DNA of 64,000 bases, from positions 1 to 64,000 of the forward strand of contig JAGWWF010000011.1 of NCBI GenBank assembly GCA_018970445.1. The letters run 5' to 3'. The stretch comes from Alphaproteobacteria bacterium. GTDB lineage: Bacteria; Pseudomonadota; Alphaproteobacteria; Sphingomonadales; Sphingomonadaceae. The notes below the pieces were generated by a model that was not told the DNA's origin, made no database searches, and was given only the letters and a program-made list of their open reading frames with translations. Made by a program: the position numbers and the translations under genes. Below, piece by piece: positions 8,358-17,578 of this stretch. Numbering within the stretch: the first letter of the stretch is position 1; every line of letters begins with the position of its first letter.

Positions 8358-9169
8358 CCCGTCCGCCCGCACGGCCCCAGGCTGGCCAGGGCGTCGCGCC
8401 AGTCGCGGGCCAGGGCGGGATCATCGCCGCCCGCGGCCACCGGCAGGCTGGCGGGCAGGAAGCAGGCCAGCCGATACCAGAGCAGCGTGCCCGGTTGCAC
8501 CCGCTGCGCCGATTCGTCGATGATGTCGCCGCGCGCAACCGCCACACGGCGCACCTCGCCCGGGCGATTCTGCACCACCAGCGTGACCGGCCGGTTGTCG
8601 CGACTGGTCAGGAAGAACTGGCTTTCGCTTTCGCCGGGCACGGTGCCATCGGCGCGAAAGCCGTTGCTGACCCCGGTGATGATCGGAACAGCGCCAGAGC
8701 GATCATCGGCGAGGATGGTGCGCACCTGATCGGCCAGCGCCGGATCCCAGGGCTGAACGGCGCGGGCAGAAATCAGCCGGGCGGTGCCCGGTCCGGCTCC
8801 CGGTGCCAGAAAGGCCAGTATTTCCATCCCCTTGAAGGTGGGGGGCCTGCCGCGCCTTTCGGCCGGTGCGTCCCACAGAAAGGCCAGGCTGGCCCCGATC
8901 GGGCCCGGTGCCAGCAGCGGATTGCTCACCATGGCGGTGACGGCCAGCCGGACCCGGCCGGGCGGTGCCGCACCGGCGGCGCGCTGCGGTGCGGTGCGGG
9001 CGATGCTGGCCCGCACGATCAAGGGCGCTGCCAGCACATGATCGGCGATATCGGCAAAGCTGGCCAGCCGGTCTGGCGGCGGTGCCGTCTGGGCGACCGC
9101 CGCCACGGGGTTTGCCGCCAGGATCAGGGCGCTGGCGCCAGCGGCTGCAAGGCATCGGACCATCATCAT
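8354..9169 (-). CDS. Secreted hypothetical protein
   Basis: 271 residues with a clear N-terminal signal peptide (MMMVRCLAAAGASALILAA, cleavage probably after AVAQ). I recognise no named domain. The mature part has beta-rich stretches (RVRLAVTAMVSNPLLA, VTLVVQNRPGEVRRVAVARGDIID) and two cysteines near the end (RLACFLPA, LGPCGRTG) that could form a disulfide. It is probably periplasmic. Its stop overlaps folB by 4 bases, tail to tail. Three successive ATG codons leave the exact start uncertain by two residues. Confidence 0.7.
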   Translation of the reverse strand: MMMVRCLAAAGASALILAANPVAAVAQTAPPPDRLASFADIADHVLAAPLIVRASIARTAPQRAAGAAPPGRVRLAVTAMVSNPLLAPGPIGASLAFLWDAPAERRGRPPTFKGMEILAFLAPGAGPGTARLISARAVQPWDPALADQVRTILADDRSGAVPIITGVSNGFRADGTVPGESESQFFLTSRDNRPVTLVVQNRPGEVRRVAVARGDIIDESAQRVQPGTLLWYRLACFLPASLPVAAGGDDPALARDWRDALASLGPCGRTG

Positions 9170-9406
9170 CGGAACCTATCGGCGGCAATTACCGGAAGGC
9201 AAGCGCCAAGCGGGCCAGAGCCGGTGGACGCCGGCCGTTCGCACGGGAAATTGACGTAGTTGGGCAAATGCGGGCGAGAATGTGGCAAAAAGCCGGTTGC
9301 GGCAGGCCGGAGCTTGTGGCTAGAGAGGCAGCGAGGGATGGCGCAGGGTTTGAGGGGGGTCCTCTGTCCGCGGCTTTCCCAGTCATTAGGGAGTGCCAAA
9401 CCAGCC

Positions 9407-10057
9407 ATGTCGTACATGGACCAACCTGGGATGAGCAAGAATCGGCAGATTGCGTTGGGCGGCGTGATCGCCCTGCATATTCTGCTCGGTTATGCCATCG
9501 TGAATGGCTTTGCGATCAAGGTCGTCAAGAAGATCATGGAGCCGATCGAAGCGGTGGACGTGAAGGAGGAAGCGCCGCCGCCCGAGGAGCCGCCGCCACC
9601 GCCGCCGCAGGATATCGAAATCCCGCCCTATGTGCCGCCGCCGGAGGTGTCGGTTGCGTCGGATGCCCCGACCAACGCCATCACCACCCAATCGGAAGTG
9701 GCCCGCCCGGAACCGCCGCGCGTGGCGCCCCCGGCCCCGCCGGCCGAACCGGCCCCGCCCGCCGTGGCGCCGACCCCGGCCACGCCGCGCGGCCGCGGCA
9801 ACGTCATCTCCACCGATGATTACCCCAGCGCCTCGCGCGCCGCCGAAGAAGAAGGCGTGGTGCGCGTGAGCTATGTGATCGGCGAGGATGGCCGGGTGTC
9901 GGCCTGCGAAGTGGCGCAGTCCAGCGGTTTCAGCCGGCTGGACGATGCAACTTGCAAGATCATCATGCGCCGCTGGCGGTTCAATCCGGCGACGCGCGAC
10001 GGTAAGCCGGTGGCCGAACGCAAGACCCAGCCGGTGCGCTGGAAGCTCGAAGGCTGA
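9407..10057 (+). CDS. tonB: Energy transducer TonB
   Basis: About 216 residues: one N-terminal membrane anchor (IALGGVIALHILLGYAIV), a long Pro-rich periplasmic spacer (residues about 50-120, runs of PPPP and EEPP), and a C-terminal TonB domain (EGVVRVSYVIGEDGRVSACEV ending RRWRFNPATRDGKPV). It carries proton-motive energy from ExbB/ExbD to outer-membrane receptors such as the one at 31986. ATGs at 9416 and 9431 are alternative starts; 9407 follows AGGGAG. It is the first gene of a four-gene set, with the proton-channel genes 63 bases downstream. Confidence 0.92.
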   Translation: MSYMDQPGMSKNRQIALGGVIALHILLGYAIVNGFAIKVVKKIMEPIEAVDVKEEAPPPEEPPPPPPQDIEIPPYVPPPEVSVASDAPTNAITTQSEVARPEPPRVAPPAPPAEPAPPAVAPTPATPRGRGNVISTDDYPSASRAAEEEGVVRVSYVIGEDGRVSACEVAQSSGFSRLDDATCKIIMRRWRFNPATRDGKPVAERKTQPVRWKLEG

Positions 10058-10120
10058 TTTCAACCTGACCGGCCTGGCCATCGCCAGCCGATCCAACAAG
10101 ACAACCGAGGGAAGAGAAAA

Positions 10121-10849
10121 ATGCAGACTCAAGCCGCTGAAAATCCGTATGGCCTGATGGCCGCGCTTGAACAGGGGGGCGTGATTGCCTGGGCCGTGTT
10201 CCTGCTGATGGTCATCATGTCGCTGTCCAGCTGGTTCGTGATCATCACCAAATATCTGGATCAGCGCAAGATCCTGTCGGAAGCCGCGGAACTGGAAAAG
10301 AAGTTCTGGACCGCCAGCGACCTGAAGACCGGCGCTGCCAAGCTCGACAAGAATTCGCCGTTCCGCCAGATCGTTGACGACGGCCTGCGCGCGTCGGACC
10401 ACCACGAAGGCCGCCTGACCGACAAGATCGATCAGCACGAGTGGGTGACGATGGCGCTGAACCGCTCCAACTCGGCAATCACCGGCAAGCTGTCGGGTGG
10501 CTTCTCCTGGCTGGCCTCGGTCGGCTCGACCTCGCCGTTCGTCGGTCTGTTCGGCACCGTCGTCGGCATCTATCGCGCCCTGATCAACATCGGTCTGGCC
10601 GGCCAGGCCTCGATCGACAAGGTCGCCGGCCCGGTGGGTGAAGCCCTGATCATGACCGCGCTTGGTCTGGCCGTCGCCGTGCCGGCCGTGCTGGGTTACA
10701 ACTGGCTGACCCGTCGCAACAAGGACGTGGCCGATCGCCTGAACAACTTCACCGCCGACGTGCACGGTGCCCTGGTGTCGGGTGCGCGCATCCAGCGTCC
10801 GGTGGTGGCTGCTCCTGCCGCTGCGCCTGCGCCTGCCGCCAAGAAGTGA
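10121..10849 (+). CDS. exbB: MotA/TolQ/ExbB proton channel protein ExbB
   Basis: 242 residues with an N-terminal membrane segment (VIAWAVFLLMVIMSLSSWFVII), a cytoplasmic stretch, and the two paired C-terminal membrane helices of the ExbB/TolQ family (LASVGSTSPFVGLFGTVVGI and EALIMTALGLAVAVPAVLGY). With ExbD it forms the inner-membrane proton channel that powers TonB. The tail is Ala/Pro-rich (APAAAPAPAAKK). A good ribosome site (GAGGGAAGAG) lies before the ATG. Confidence 0.94.
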   Translation: MQTQAAENPYGLMAALEQGGVIAWAVFLLMVIMSLSSWFVIITKYLDQRKILSEAAELEKKFWTASDLKTGAAKLDKNSPFRQIVDDGLRASDHHEGRLTDKIDQHEWVTMALNRSNSAITGKLSGGFSWLASVGSTSPFVGLFGTVVGIYRALINIGLAGQASIDKVAGPVGEALIMTALGLAVAVPAVLGYNWLTRRNKDVADRLNNFTADVHGALVSGARIQRPVVAAPAAAPAPAAKK

Positions 10850-10880
10850 TCGGCCTGTTCACGACTGAGGAGACAGTCCG

Positions 10881-11357
10881 ATGGCGATGAGTGTCGGAAA
10901 TGACAAGGGGGACGATAACGCCCCGATGAACGAGATCAACACGACGCCGCTCGTCGACGTCATGCTGGTGCTGCTGATCATCTTTCTGATCACCGTTCCC
11001 GTTGTCATCCAGACCGTGCCGCTCACGCTGCCGACGGTGACCAACCTGCCGACCACCACCAAGCCGGAAAACGTGCTGATTTCGGTGGACGGCAATTGCG
11101 ATACCTACTGGGGCCAGACCAAGGTCGATACCAAGCAGGAACTGCTGGATCGCGGTGTGGATGCGCTCAAGAAGGAAATCGCCCGCCAGGAAGGCCTTGG
11201 TCTCAAGGTGGAACTGCCGGAGGTGCATATCCGTGGTGACAAGGACGTGGCCTATCGCTGCATCGGTGGGGTTGTCTTCACCATGCAGCGGGCCGGGTTC
11301 CTGAAGGTCGGGTTCATTTCGGAACCGACTCCGGGCAACGTGTCGCGCGATTTTTGA
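10881..11357 (+). CDS. exbD: Biopolymer transporter ExbD, first copy
   Basis: 158 residues. It has the ExbD/TolR pattern: a short cytoplasmic N-terminus, NEINTTPLVDVMLVLLIIFLITVP with the channel aspartate in LVD, then a periplasmic domain. It partners with ExbB and TonB. It is 31 bases after exbB and followed after 56 bases by a second, shorter ExbD. The periplasmic part has two cysteines (GNCDTYW, AYRCIGG) that the second copy lacks, so the copies are diverged rather than a recent duplication. Confidence 0.92.
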   Translation: MAMSVGNDKGDDNAPMNEINTTPLVDVMLVLLIIFLITVPVVIQTVPLTLPTVTNLPTTTKPENVLISVDGNCDTYWGQTKVDTKQELLDRGVDALKKEIARQEGLGLKVELPEVHIRGDKDVAYRCIGGVVFTMQRAGFLKVGFISEPTPGNVSRDF

Positions 11358-11413
11358 TGTGATCGCCGGGGCTGGCCGCGTGCCAGCCCCGGCCAGAAAC
11401 AGGAGTATGCCCC

Positions 11414-11836
11414 ATGGGCATGTCAGTTGGTGGTGGGGGCGAAGAAAACGCCCCGATGGGGGAAATGAACACGACGCCGTTGATCGACGTCATGCTCGTG
11501 CTGCTCATCATGTTCATCATCACCATTCCGGTGCAGACCCATGCCGTGAAGCTGGACCTGCCGCCGCCGAACCCGAACCCCAGCAATGTCGATCCGGTGT
11601 TCAACCAGATCGAGATCGATTTCCTCAACAACATCTACTGGAACAAGCAGGAAGTCGATCTGCCCACGCTCAAGGGCTATCTTGGCCAGGCCGCCAAGAT
11701 GCCGGAACCGCCGGAACTGCGCCTGCGCCCGGAAGCCGAAGCCCGCTATGAACTGGTGGACCAGGTGATGGCCGCCGCCCAGCAGGCTGGTATCGAGAAG
11801 ATGGGTTTCGTGGGCAACGAAGCCTACGCCAACTGA
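11414..11836 (+). CDS. Biopolymer transporter ExbD, second copy
   Basis: 140 residues, a second ExbD/TolR protein (GEMNTTPLIDVMLVLLIMFIITIPVQTHAVKLDLP) with the conserved aspartate in LID. Tandem exbD genes after tonB-exbB are known in several proteobacteria. In Xanthomonas, ExbD2 has a special rather than general role in TonB-dependent processes, so the second copy need not be redundant. The operon ends at the strong hairpin/T-run at 11873-11900. Confidence 0.92.
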   Translation: MGMSVGGGGEENAPMGEMNTTPLIDVMLVLLIMFIITIPVQTHAVKLDLPPPNPNPSNVDPVFNQIEIDFLNNIYWNKQEVDLPTLKGYLGQAAKMPEPPELRLRPEAEARYELVDQVMAAAQQAGIEKMGFVGNEAYAN

Positions 11837-11872
11837 TCGGATCGCCTGTCGGGCCACCGGCAGGATGAACAA

Positions 11873-11900
11873 GGGGCGGCCCCACGGGCCGCCCCTTTTT
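11873..11900 (+). terminator. Rho-independent terminator of tonB-exbB-exbD-exbD operon
   Basis: A perfect 10-base inverted repeat (GGGGCGGCCC / GGGCCGCCCC) with a 3-base loop is followed by TTTTT. It lies 36 bases after the second exbD stop and just before the converging S41 peptidase gene. Confidence 0.9.
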
Positions 11901-11909
11901 CGTTTGGGG

Positions 11910-13364
11910 TCAGAACAGGCCGGGCATCTCGCGCTGGGCGGCGTTGGGCTGGCTGGCGGCCAGCAGCGCGCGGGTGGGCGTGGATTGCTCGCGCAAGCCA
12001 TCGGCCCCGCCGGCAATGGCGGTGCAGTTGTTGCCGTTCAACGACGCGATGGCGCGCTGGGTGGAGGCTTCCAGCGGGCTGCCCATCGGCTGGCTGAAAT
12101 CGTCGCTGGCGCTGCACGTGCGGCCGCCGCGGGCGGCAAACACCGGCGCCAGGCCGGTGTAGTAATCGCCCTGGCGATCGGCATTTTCGGTGGCAAAGGC
12201 CACAACGCGCAGGCGGTCATCACAGGCGGTGCGATCCAGCGCGATCTGGCCGACCGGCTTGCCGCTGGTGTTGGCCCCAACCAGCGTGATGTTGCCGCGG
12301 GTATAGGGCAGCATGGCGTTGGCGACCAGCTCACTGGCCGAAGCCGACGCGCCGGTGGTGATGAAGGCCAGCCGGGCCGGCGCGATGCTTTCGGCGGCGC
12401 TGCGGAACTGGCGGGTTTCATTCTCAACCGATTTGCTGGGCCGGAAGGTGGTGAAGCTGAACACGTCGCTGGCCAGGCGATTGCGGCCCATCAGGTCGCC
12501 CATCAGTTCGGCAATGCGCACCAGGCCGCCGCCATTGTAGCGGAAATCCACCACCACCCGCGTGATGCCTTCGCTGCGGAAACGGGCAAAGGCAGCGCGC
12601 AGCGGCGCTTCGGCGGTGGAAATGAAGCTGCGCAGATTGACATAGCCCACCCGGCCGCCTTCGAAATCATCCAGCACCTGGGTGCCGAACCGGCTGGAAA
12701 CCGGCGGGATGTTGAATTCGGCGCGGGTGATGGTGGCGGTGCGGGTTTCGCCGCCCAGGCGGAACTGGATGGTGCGGGTGACGCCCACATTGCTGGGCCC
12801 CAGCGCATCGGACACGGCGGCGCTGCCCCCGCGCGCAAACAGATCGGCCACGCTGGTCAGGCTGGCGGGGGTTTCACCAATGGCCAGCAGTTCGGCGCTG
12901 CGATCAAAGCCGGCGGCAAAGGCCGGCCCGGTTTCGAACACATCGATGACAAAGGCGCGGCGGGCGACACTGTCATAGCTGATGCGGATGCCGAAGGCCG
13001 CGGTCTGGCCTGACGAGAAGAAGGCATTTTCTTCCGCGATGGAGGTGATGTAGGTGAAGAAGCGATCCTTGCTGGCGGCGCGGGCATTGGCGGTGAGGGC
13101 ATCGATATAGGCCTGCACCGTGGTGAAGGGGGCCGGATCCAGGCTGGCCGGCAGATCGGCGGGAAACAGATACCATTCCCGGATCTGGCTTTCCGCCCAC
13201 AATTGCCGATCGCGCAGGGAACAGGTCGCCGTGGGTGGCGGCGTCGGGCTGGGCGACGGGGCGACCGCAACCGTGCCGGCGCCGCCACCGCCGCAGGCCA
13301 CCAGCGACAGGCACAGGGCCGCAAGCACGGCGCGGGAGGCGGTGGAGCGCAGGACTTGTTGCAT
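11910..13364 (-). CDS. S41-family C-terminal processing peptidase, lipoprotein
   Basis: A 484-residue exported lipoprotein with lipobox SLVAC (Cys24), then a Gly/Pro linker. A central PDZ-like region (RRAFVIDVFETGPAFAAGFD) precedes the tail-specific protease fold (GRVGYVNLRSF, VVVDFRYNGGG). The catalytic serine is in TTGASASASELVANAM. Relatives degrade periplasmic proteins from exposed C-termini. The ATG at 13364 directly precedes the signal peptide. It converges on the tonB operon terminator, and its upstream region abuts the groES promoter. Confidence 0.87.
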   Translation of the reverse strand: MQQVLRSTASRAVLAALCLSLVACGGGGAGTVAVAPSPSPTPPPTATCSLRDRQLWAESQIREWYLFPADLPASLDPAPFTTVQAYIDALTANARAASKDRFFTYITSIAEENAFFSSGQTAAFGIRISYDSVARRAFVIDVFETGPAFAAGFDRSAELLAIGETPASLTSVADLFARGGSAAVSDALGPSNVGVTRTIQFRLGGETRTATITRAEFNIPPVSSRFGTQVLDDFEGGRVGYVNLRSFISTAEAPLRAAFARFRSEGITRVVVDFRYNGGGLVRIAELMGDLMGRNRLASDVFSFTTFRPSKSVENETRQFRSAAESIAPARLAFITTGASASASELVANAMLPYTRGNITLVGANTSGKPVGQIALDRTACDDRLRVVAFATENADRQGDYYTGLAPVFAARGGRTCSASDDFSQPMGSPLEASTQRAIASLNGNNCTAIAGGADGLREQSTPTRALLAASQPNAAQREMPGLF

Positions 13365-13457
13365 CCCGATCTTGTCGCAAGGCGTGGCGGCCCTGTCTAG
13401 AGCCGGTTGCCGGCGGCGGGGCCTGGAAAAATTTGCCGCACCGCCGGGTCTGTCGGC

Positions 13458-13486
13458 TTGACGGGCCGGGCGGCGGCACCCATATG
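13458..13486 (+). promoter_or_regulatory. sigma70-type promoter of groES-groEL
   Basis: TTGACG (13458-13463) and CATATG (13481-13486) are separated by 17 bases, close to the housekeeping -35/-10 consensus. Transcription would start near 13493, so the CIRCE operator covers the initiation region, the usual arrangement for HrcA repression. Confidence 0.75.
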
Positions 13487-13496
13487 GCGGGGACTG

Positions 13497-13523
13497 TTGG
13501 CACTCGCCCATGTTGAGTGCCAA
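13497..13523 (+). promoter_or_regulatory. CIRCE operator (HrcA binding site)
   Basis: TTGGCACTC, a 9-base spacer and GAGTGCCAA form a perfect 9-base inverted repeat. It matches the CIRCE consensus TTAGCACTC-N9-GAGTGCTAA except for one symmetric base pair. It sits 41 bases before the groES ATG. HrcA, itself kept active by GroEL, is expected to repress the operon between heat shocks. Confidence 0.95.
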
Positions 13524-13563
13524 CAGGCACGAAATTCACCAATGACAAGAAAGAGGCAAAGCA

Positions 13564-13851
13564 ATGGCATTCCGTCCGCTGCATGACCGCGTGCTCGTGC
13601 GCCGCGTTGAGGCCGAAGCGAAGACCGCTGGCGGCATCATCATCCCTGATTCGGCCAAGGAAAAGCCGCAGGAAGGCGAAGTGGTCGCCACCGGCACCGG
13701 CGCCCGCGCCGACAACGGCACCGTGACCCCGCTGGAAGTGAAGGCCGGCGATCGCATCCTGTTCGGCAAGTGGTCGGGCACCGAAGTGAAGCTGAACGGT
13801 GAAGACCTGCTGATCATGAAGGAAAGCGACATTTTGGGGATCATCGGCTGA
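13564..13851 (+). CDS. groES: Co-chaperonin GroES
   Basis: A 95-residue canonical Gro[14 protein letters not shown] at the start, the mobile loop ETAGGIIIP-type segment ([17 protein letters not shown]), and the roof loop and [15 protein letters not shown]. It caps the GroEL cavity and controls its ATP cycle. It is 53 bases upstream of groEL in one transcript behind the CIRCE-controlled promoter. Confidence 0.98.
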   Translation: MAFRPLHDRVLVRRVEAEAKTAGGIIIPDSAKEKPQEGEVVATGTGARADNGTVTPLEVKAGDRILFGKWSGTEVKLNGEDLLIMKESDILGIIG

Positions 13852-13892
13852 TTGCCGAACTCAGGTCGCTGCAAGCAAACCATTAAGATTAG

Positions 13893-15554
<1,662 letters not shown>

Positions 15555-15619
15555 GATTGAGTTGGCTGGCGGCAGCGCAAGCTGCCGCCAAACTCAACGA
15601 AATCCGGCCAGCGAACGAA

Positions 15620-15648
15620 AAGGGCGGTCCCTCAGGACCGCCCTTCTT
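15620..15648 (+). terminator. Rho-independent terminator after groEL
   Basis: AAGGGCGGTCC, loop CTCA, GGACCGCCCTT form a perfect 11-base stem followed by a short T-rich tail (CTTG). It is placed to end the groES-groEL transcript. Confidence 0.85.
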
Positions 15649-15659
15649 GATTCGTCTGA

Positions 15660-15678
15660 CCCCGGATCAAGTCCGGGG
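15660..15678. repeat. Short palindromic repeat (CCCCGGA-TCAAG-TCCGGGG)
   Basis: A 7-base perfect stem with a 5-base loop, flanked by TCTGAC and CAGGC. Elements of the form GACCCCGG...CCGGGG are common dispersed intergenic palindromes in alphaproteobacterial genomes. Only one clear copy is visible in this window. Confidence 0.5.
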
Positions 15679-15686
15679 CAGGCATT

Positions 15687-15760
15687 GCGGCTCCGCCACG
15701 CTCTTTCCTGGTTTTCTGTTCTGACTTCAAAAGCAGACTCGGCGGTTTCGCCGGCGGCCG
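15687..15760 (+). repeat. Dispersed repeat, copy A (REP-like)
   Basis: Begins GCGGCTCCGCCACGCTCTTTCC, passes through a T-rich middle with GTTCTGAC, and ends GCAGACTCGGCGG, a short loop and GCCGGCGGCC. It aligns with copies at 31525-31592 and (inverted) 31643-31715: the same two small GC hairpins bracket a pyrimidine-rich centre. The function is unknown; the form resembles repetitive extragenic palindromes. Confidence 0.65.
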
Positions 15761-15899
15761 CGGCCGATGGGGCGGCTCCAGCGGGCACGGGCGCGGCCCC
15801 CTCCGCCCTGCGGGCACCTCACCCAGAGGGGGAGGATTTTGCCTGGCGAACCCATCCGTCGGCTTCGCCGTCATCGCTCCAAACAGGTTTGGGGCGGAC

Positions 15900-16034
15900 C
15901 TACTTCGCCGCCGCCTCTGCCGCCCGCACATCGGCATCGGCCTTGTCGATCACCGCCTGCTCGTTCCCGGCCGGGGCTTCGGCCGGCTTCGAACAGGCGG
16001 ACAGCAACATCAGAAGGGGCAGCAACCAGCGCAT
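15900..16034 (-). CDS. Small lipoprotein, 44 residues
   Basis: A very short frame encoding a lipoprotein signal peptide (MRWLLPLLMLLSAC, lipobox LLSAC, Cys14). A charged Ala-rich helical tail follows (IDKADADVRAAEAAAK). Small entericidin-like or hypothetical lipoproteins of this size are common and often missed. A GTG three codons upstream is an alternative start. No function can be assigned. Confidence 0.6.
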   Translation of the reverse strand: MRWLLPLLMLLSACSKPAEAPAGNEQAVIDKADADVRAAEAAAK

Positions 16035-16091
16035 GGCGTTCACGATAACCAGTGCTGGCGGCACAGCCAAGCCCGTGGCAGCATCTGCGCC

Positions 16092-16721
16092 ATGGGCCTT
16101 TATTCCGAAACCATCTTCCCCTGGGCACTCGACAAGGCGCTGGGCCATCCGAACATCATGCGGCGGCGGCAGGCGCTGGTGGGCCAGGCCAGCGGCGCTG
16201 TGCTGGAAATCGGTTTTGGTTCGGGGGCGACCCTGCCCTTCTACGATCCCACCAAGGTGACCAGCCTGACGGTGGTGGAGCCATCGGCCGGCATGAACCG
16301 GCGCGCGGCGGCGCAGCTGGCGGCCTCGCCAGTGCCGGTCCGGTCGGTGCCGGGCGCCGGCGAGGCGCTGCCCTTTGCAGATGCCAGTTTCGATACGGTA
16401 TTGTGCTGCCTGACCCTCTGTTCGGTCAGCGATGTCGGCCAGGTGCTGGCGCAGGTGCGGCGGGTGCTGCGGCCGGGCGGGGCGTTCCTGTTTCTGGAAC
16501 ATGTCCTGTCCGACGATCCGGCCCGGCAGCGCTGGCAGCAGCGGCTGAACCCGGTGCAGCGGGTGGTGGGCGTGGGCTGCAACCTCAACCGGCCGACGGC
16601 ACAGCTGGTGGCGGCGGCCGGGTTCCGGCTGGATCCACTGCCGGTTCAGGAGGAGGAGCGGGCGTTTGGCGCGCTGAAAAAACTGACCCCGCTGGTGACG
16701 GGCTGCGCGATCAGGGTTTAG
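16092..16721 (+). CDS. Class I SAM-dependent methyltransferase (METTL7-like)
   Basis: 209 residues. The SAM-binding motif I is VLEIGFGSGATLPFY, followed by VEPSAGMNRRA (motif II acidic residue), SFDTVLCCLTLCSV and RRVLRPGGAFLFLEHV. The sequence order and the EH motif after the glycine loop are those of the METTL7/UbiE-like group. The substrate is unknown. It converges on mlaA with an 11-base overlap of the coding ends. Confidence 0.85.
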   Translation: MGLYSETIFPWALDKALGHPNIMRRRQALVGQASGAVLEIGFGSGATLPFYDPTKVTSLTVVEPSAGMNRRAAAQLAASPVPVRSVPGAGEALPFADASFDTVLCCLTLCSVSDVGQVLAQVRRVLRPGGAFLFLEHVLSDDPARQRWQQRLNPVQRVVGVGCNLNRPTAQLVAAAGFRLDPLPVQEEERAFGALKKLTPLVTGCAIRV

Positions 16722-17502
16722 GCGGTTCGGCCGGGGCTGGCGCGGGCGGCGCTGGTTCCGCGGCGGGATCGGCAAAGGGATCGGCTTCGGCCGGCAGATT
16801 GCCATCGAACAGCAGCAGGCGCCGGCGCTGCAGGAAGGCCGATCGGGCCAGGGCATAATCATCCAGGCTGTCGGCCAGCAGCTGATCGGCGCCCGTTTCG
16901 ATCAGCGTGTTGCGAAAATTGATGATGCGGCCGGCCGCCATGCCGATGCGCACATCCCAGCCGGGGCGCAGCGCGGCATTGCGGGTGAAATCGGCCGGAT
17001 CGATGAAGAAATCCACCGGGGTCATCAGGCCATCGCGCAAGGTTGACGGGCCAAACAGCGGCAGCACCAGATAGGGGCCGGATTTCACCCCCCAGCGCGC
17101 CAGCGTCTGGCCGAAATCTTCAGGCTCGCGCGGGCGGCCCAGATCGGTGGCAACATCGAAGATGCCGGCCACGCCCAGCGTGCTGTTCAGCAGGAAGCGA
17201 TCGACGGTGCGAAAGGCCTGGGCGATCTTGCCCTGCAACACGGCGTTCACGAAATTGGCCGGTTCGCCATAATTGCCATAGGCGTTGGCCACGGCGGTGC
17301 GCGCCGGCCGGGGCACGACCGTGCGATAGCCAGTGGCCAGCGGCTTGACCACCCAGCGATCCAGCCGCTTGTTGAAGGCAAAGACGCGCCGGTTGGATTT
17401 TTCCCAGGGATCGGCCTCGGCGCGGGACAGATCGGTGCTGCCGCTGGTGGTGCAGCCGGCGAGCAGCAGGATCAGCAGCGCGAAGGGGGCATGGCGGCGC
17501 AT
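16711..17502 (-). CDS. mlaA: MlaA/VacJ outer-membrane lipoprotein
   Basis: 263 residues with lipobox LLAGC and the MlaA signatures DPWEKSNRRVFAFNKRLDRWV, NFVNAVLQGK, TLGVAGIFDVATDLG, EDFGQTLARWGVKSGPYLVLPLFGPSTLRD and FFIDPADF. MlaA sits in the outer membrane and extracts misplaced phospholipids from the outer leaflet for retrograde transport by MlaC. The C-terminal tail is Pro/Ala-rich and variable. The mla ABC genes are not in the window. Confidence 0.94.
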   Translation of the reverse strand: MRRHAPFALLILLLAGCTTSGSTDLSRAEADPWEKSNRRVFAFNKRLDRWVVKPLATGYRTVVPRPARTAVANAYGNYGEPANFVNAVLQGKIAQAFRTVDRFLLNSTLGVAGIFDVATDLGRPREPEDFGQTLARWGVKSGPYLVLPLFGPSTLRDGLMTPVDFFIDPADFTRNAALRPGWDVRIGMAAGRIINFRNTLIETGADQLLADSLDDYALARSAFLQRRRLLLFDGNLPAEADPFADPAAEPAPPAPAPAEPPKP

Positions 17503-17542
17503 GCCCGTTGCTTGGCACGCGCCCGGCGGCGCAGCAACCGGG

Positions 17543-17570
17543 TTGACGGATATAAAGATCGCTTTATATG
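17543..17570 (+). promoter_or_regulatory. Promoter of the methionine operon, overlapped by an operator
   Basis: TTGACG (17543-17548), a 16-base spacer and TATATG (17565-17570) form a plausible -35/-10 pair. The palindrome at 17550-17569 fills the spacer and enters the -10. The expected transcription start (about 17577) is only a couple of bases before the ATG at 17579, so the mRNA may be almost leaderless. Confidence 0.65.
17550..17569 (+). promoter_or_regulatory. Palindromic operator ATATAAAG-N4-CTTTATAT
   Basis: A perfect 8-base inverted repeat around ATCG, strikingly A+T-rich in a G+C-rich genome, lying between -35 and -10 of the ArsR-methyltransferase gene. ArsR-family dimers bind such palindromes. 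In Proteobacteria the SAH-sensing ArsR regulator SahR controls methionine-cycle genes, so autorepression relieved by S-adenosylhomocysteine is the likely logic. That link is an inference. Confidence 0.75.
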
Positions 17571-17578
17571 AATTTGGA

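Larger units (their letters stand above)
15555..15899. other. Gene-free gap holding terminator and palindromic repeats
   Basis: 345 bases with no convincing coding frame. In order: the groEL terminator (15620-15648), a short palindrome (15660-15678), a degenerate dispersed repeat copy (15687-15760) shared with the 31.5-31.7 kb gap, and a further inverted repeat CCCCCTC...GAGGGGG (15797-15832). These are typical of small non-coding dispersed repeats rather than of a lost gene. Confidence 0.7.

Noticed and set aside
17503-17578. SAM or cobalamin riboswitch before the methionine operon
   Set aside because: Only 76 bases separate the genes and the predicted mRNA has almost no leader, so there is no room for a riboswitch.
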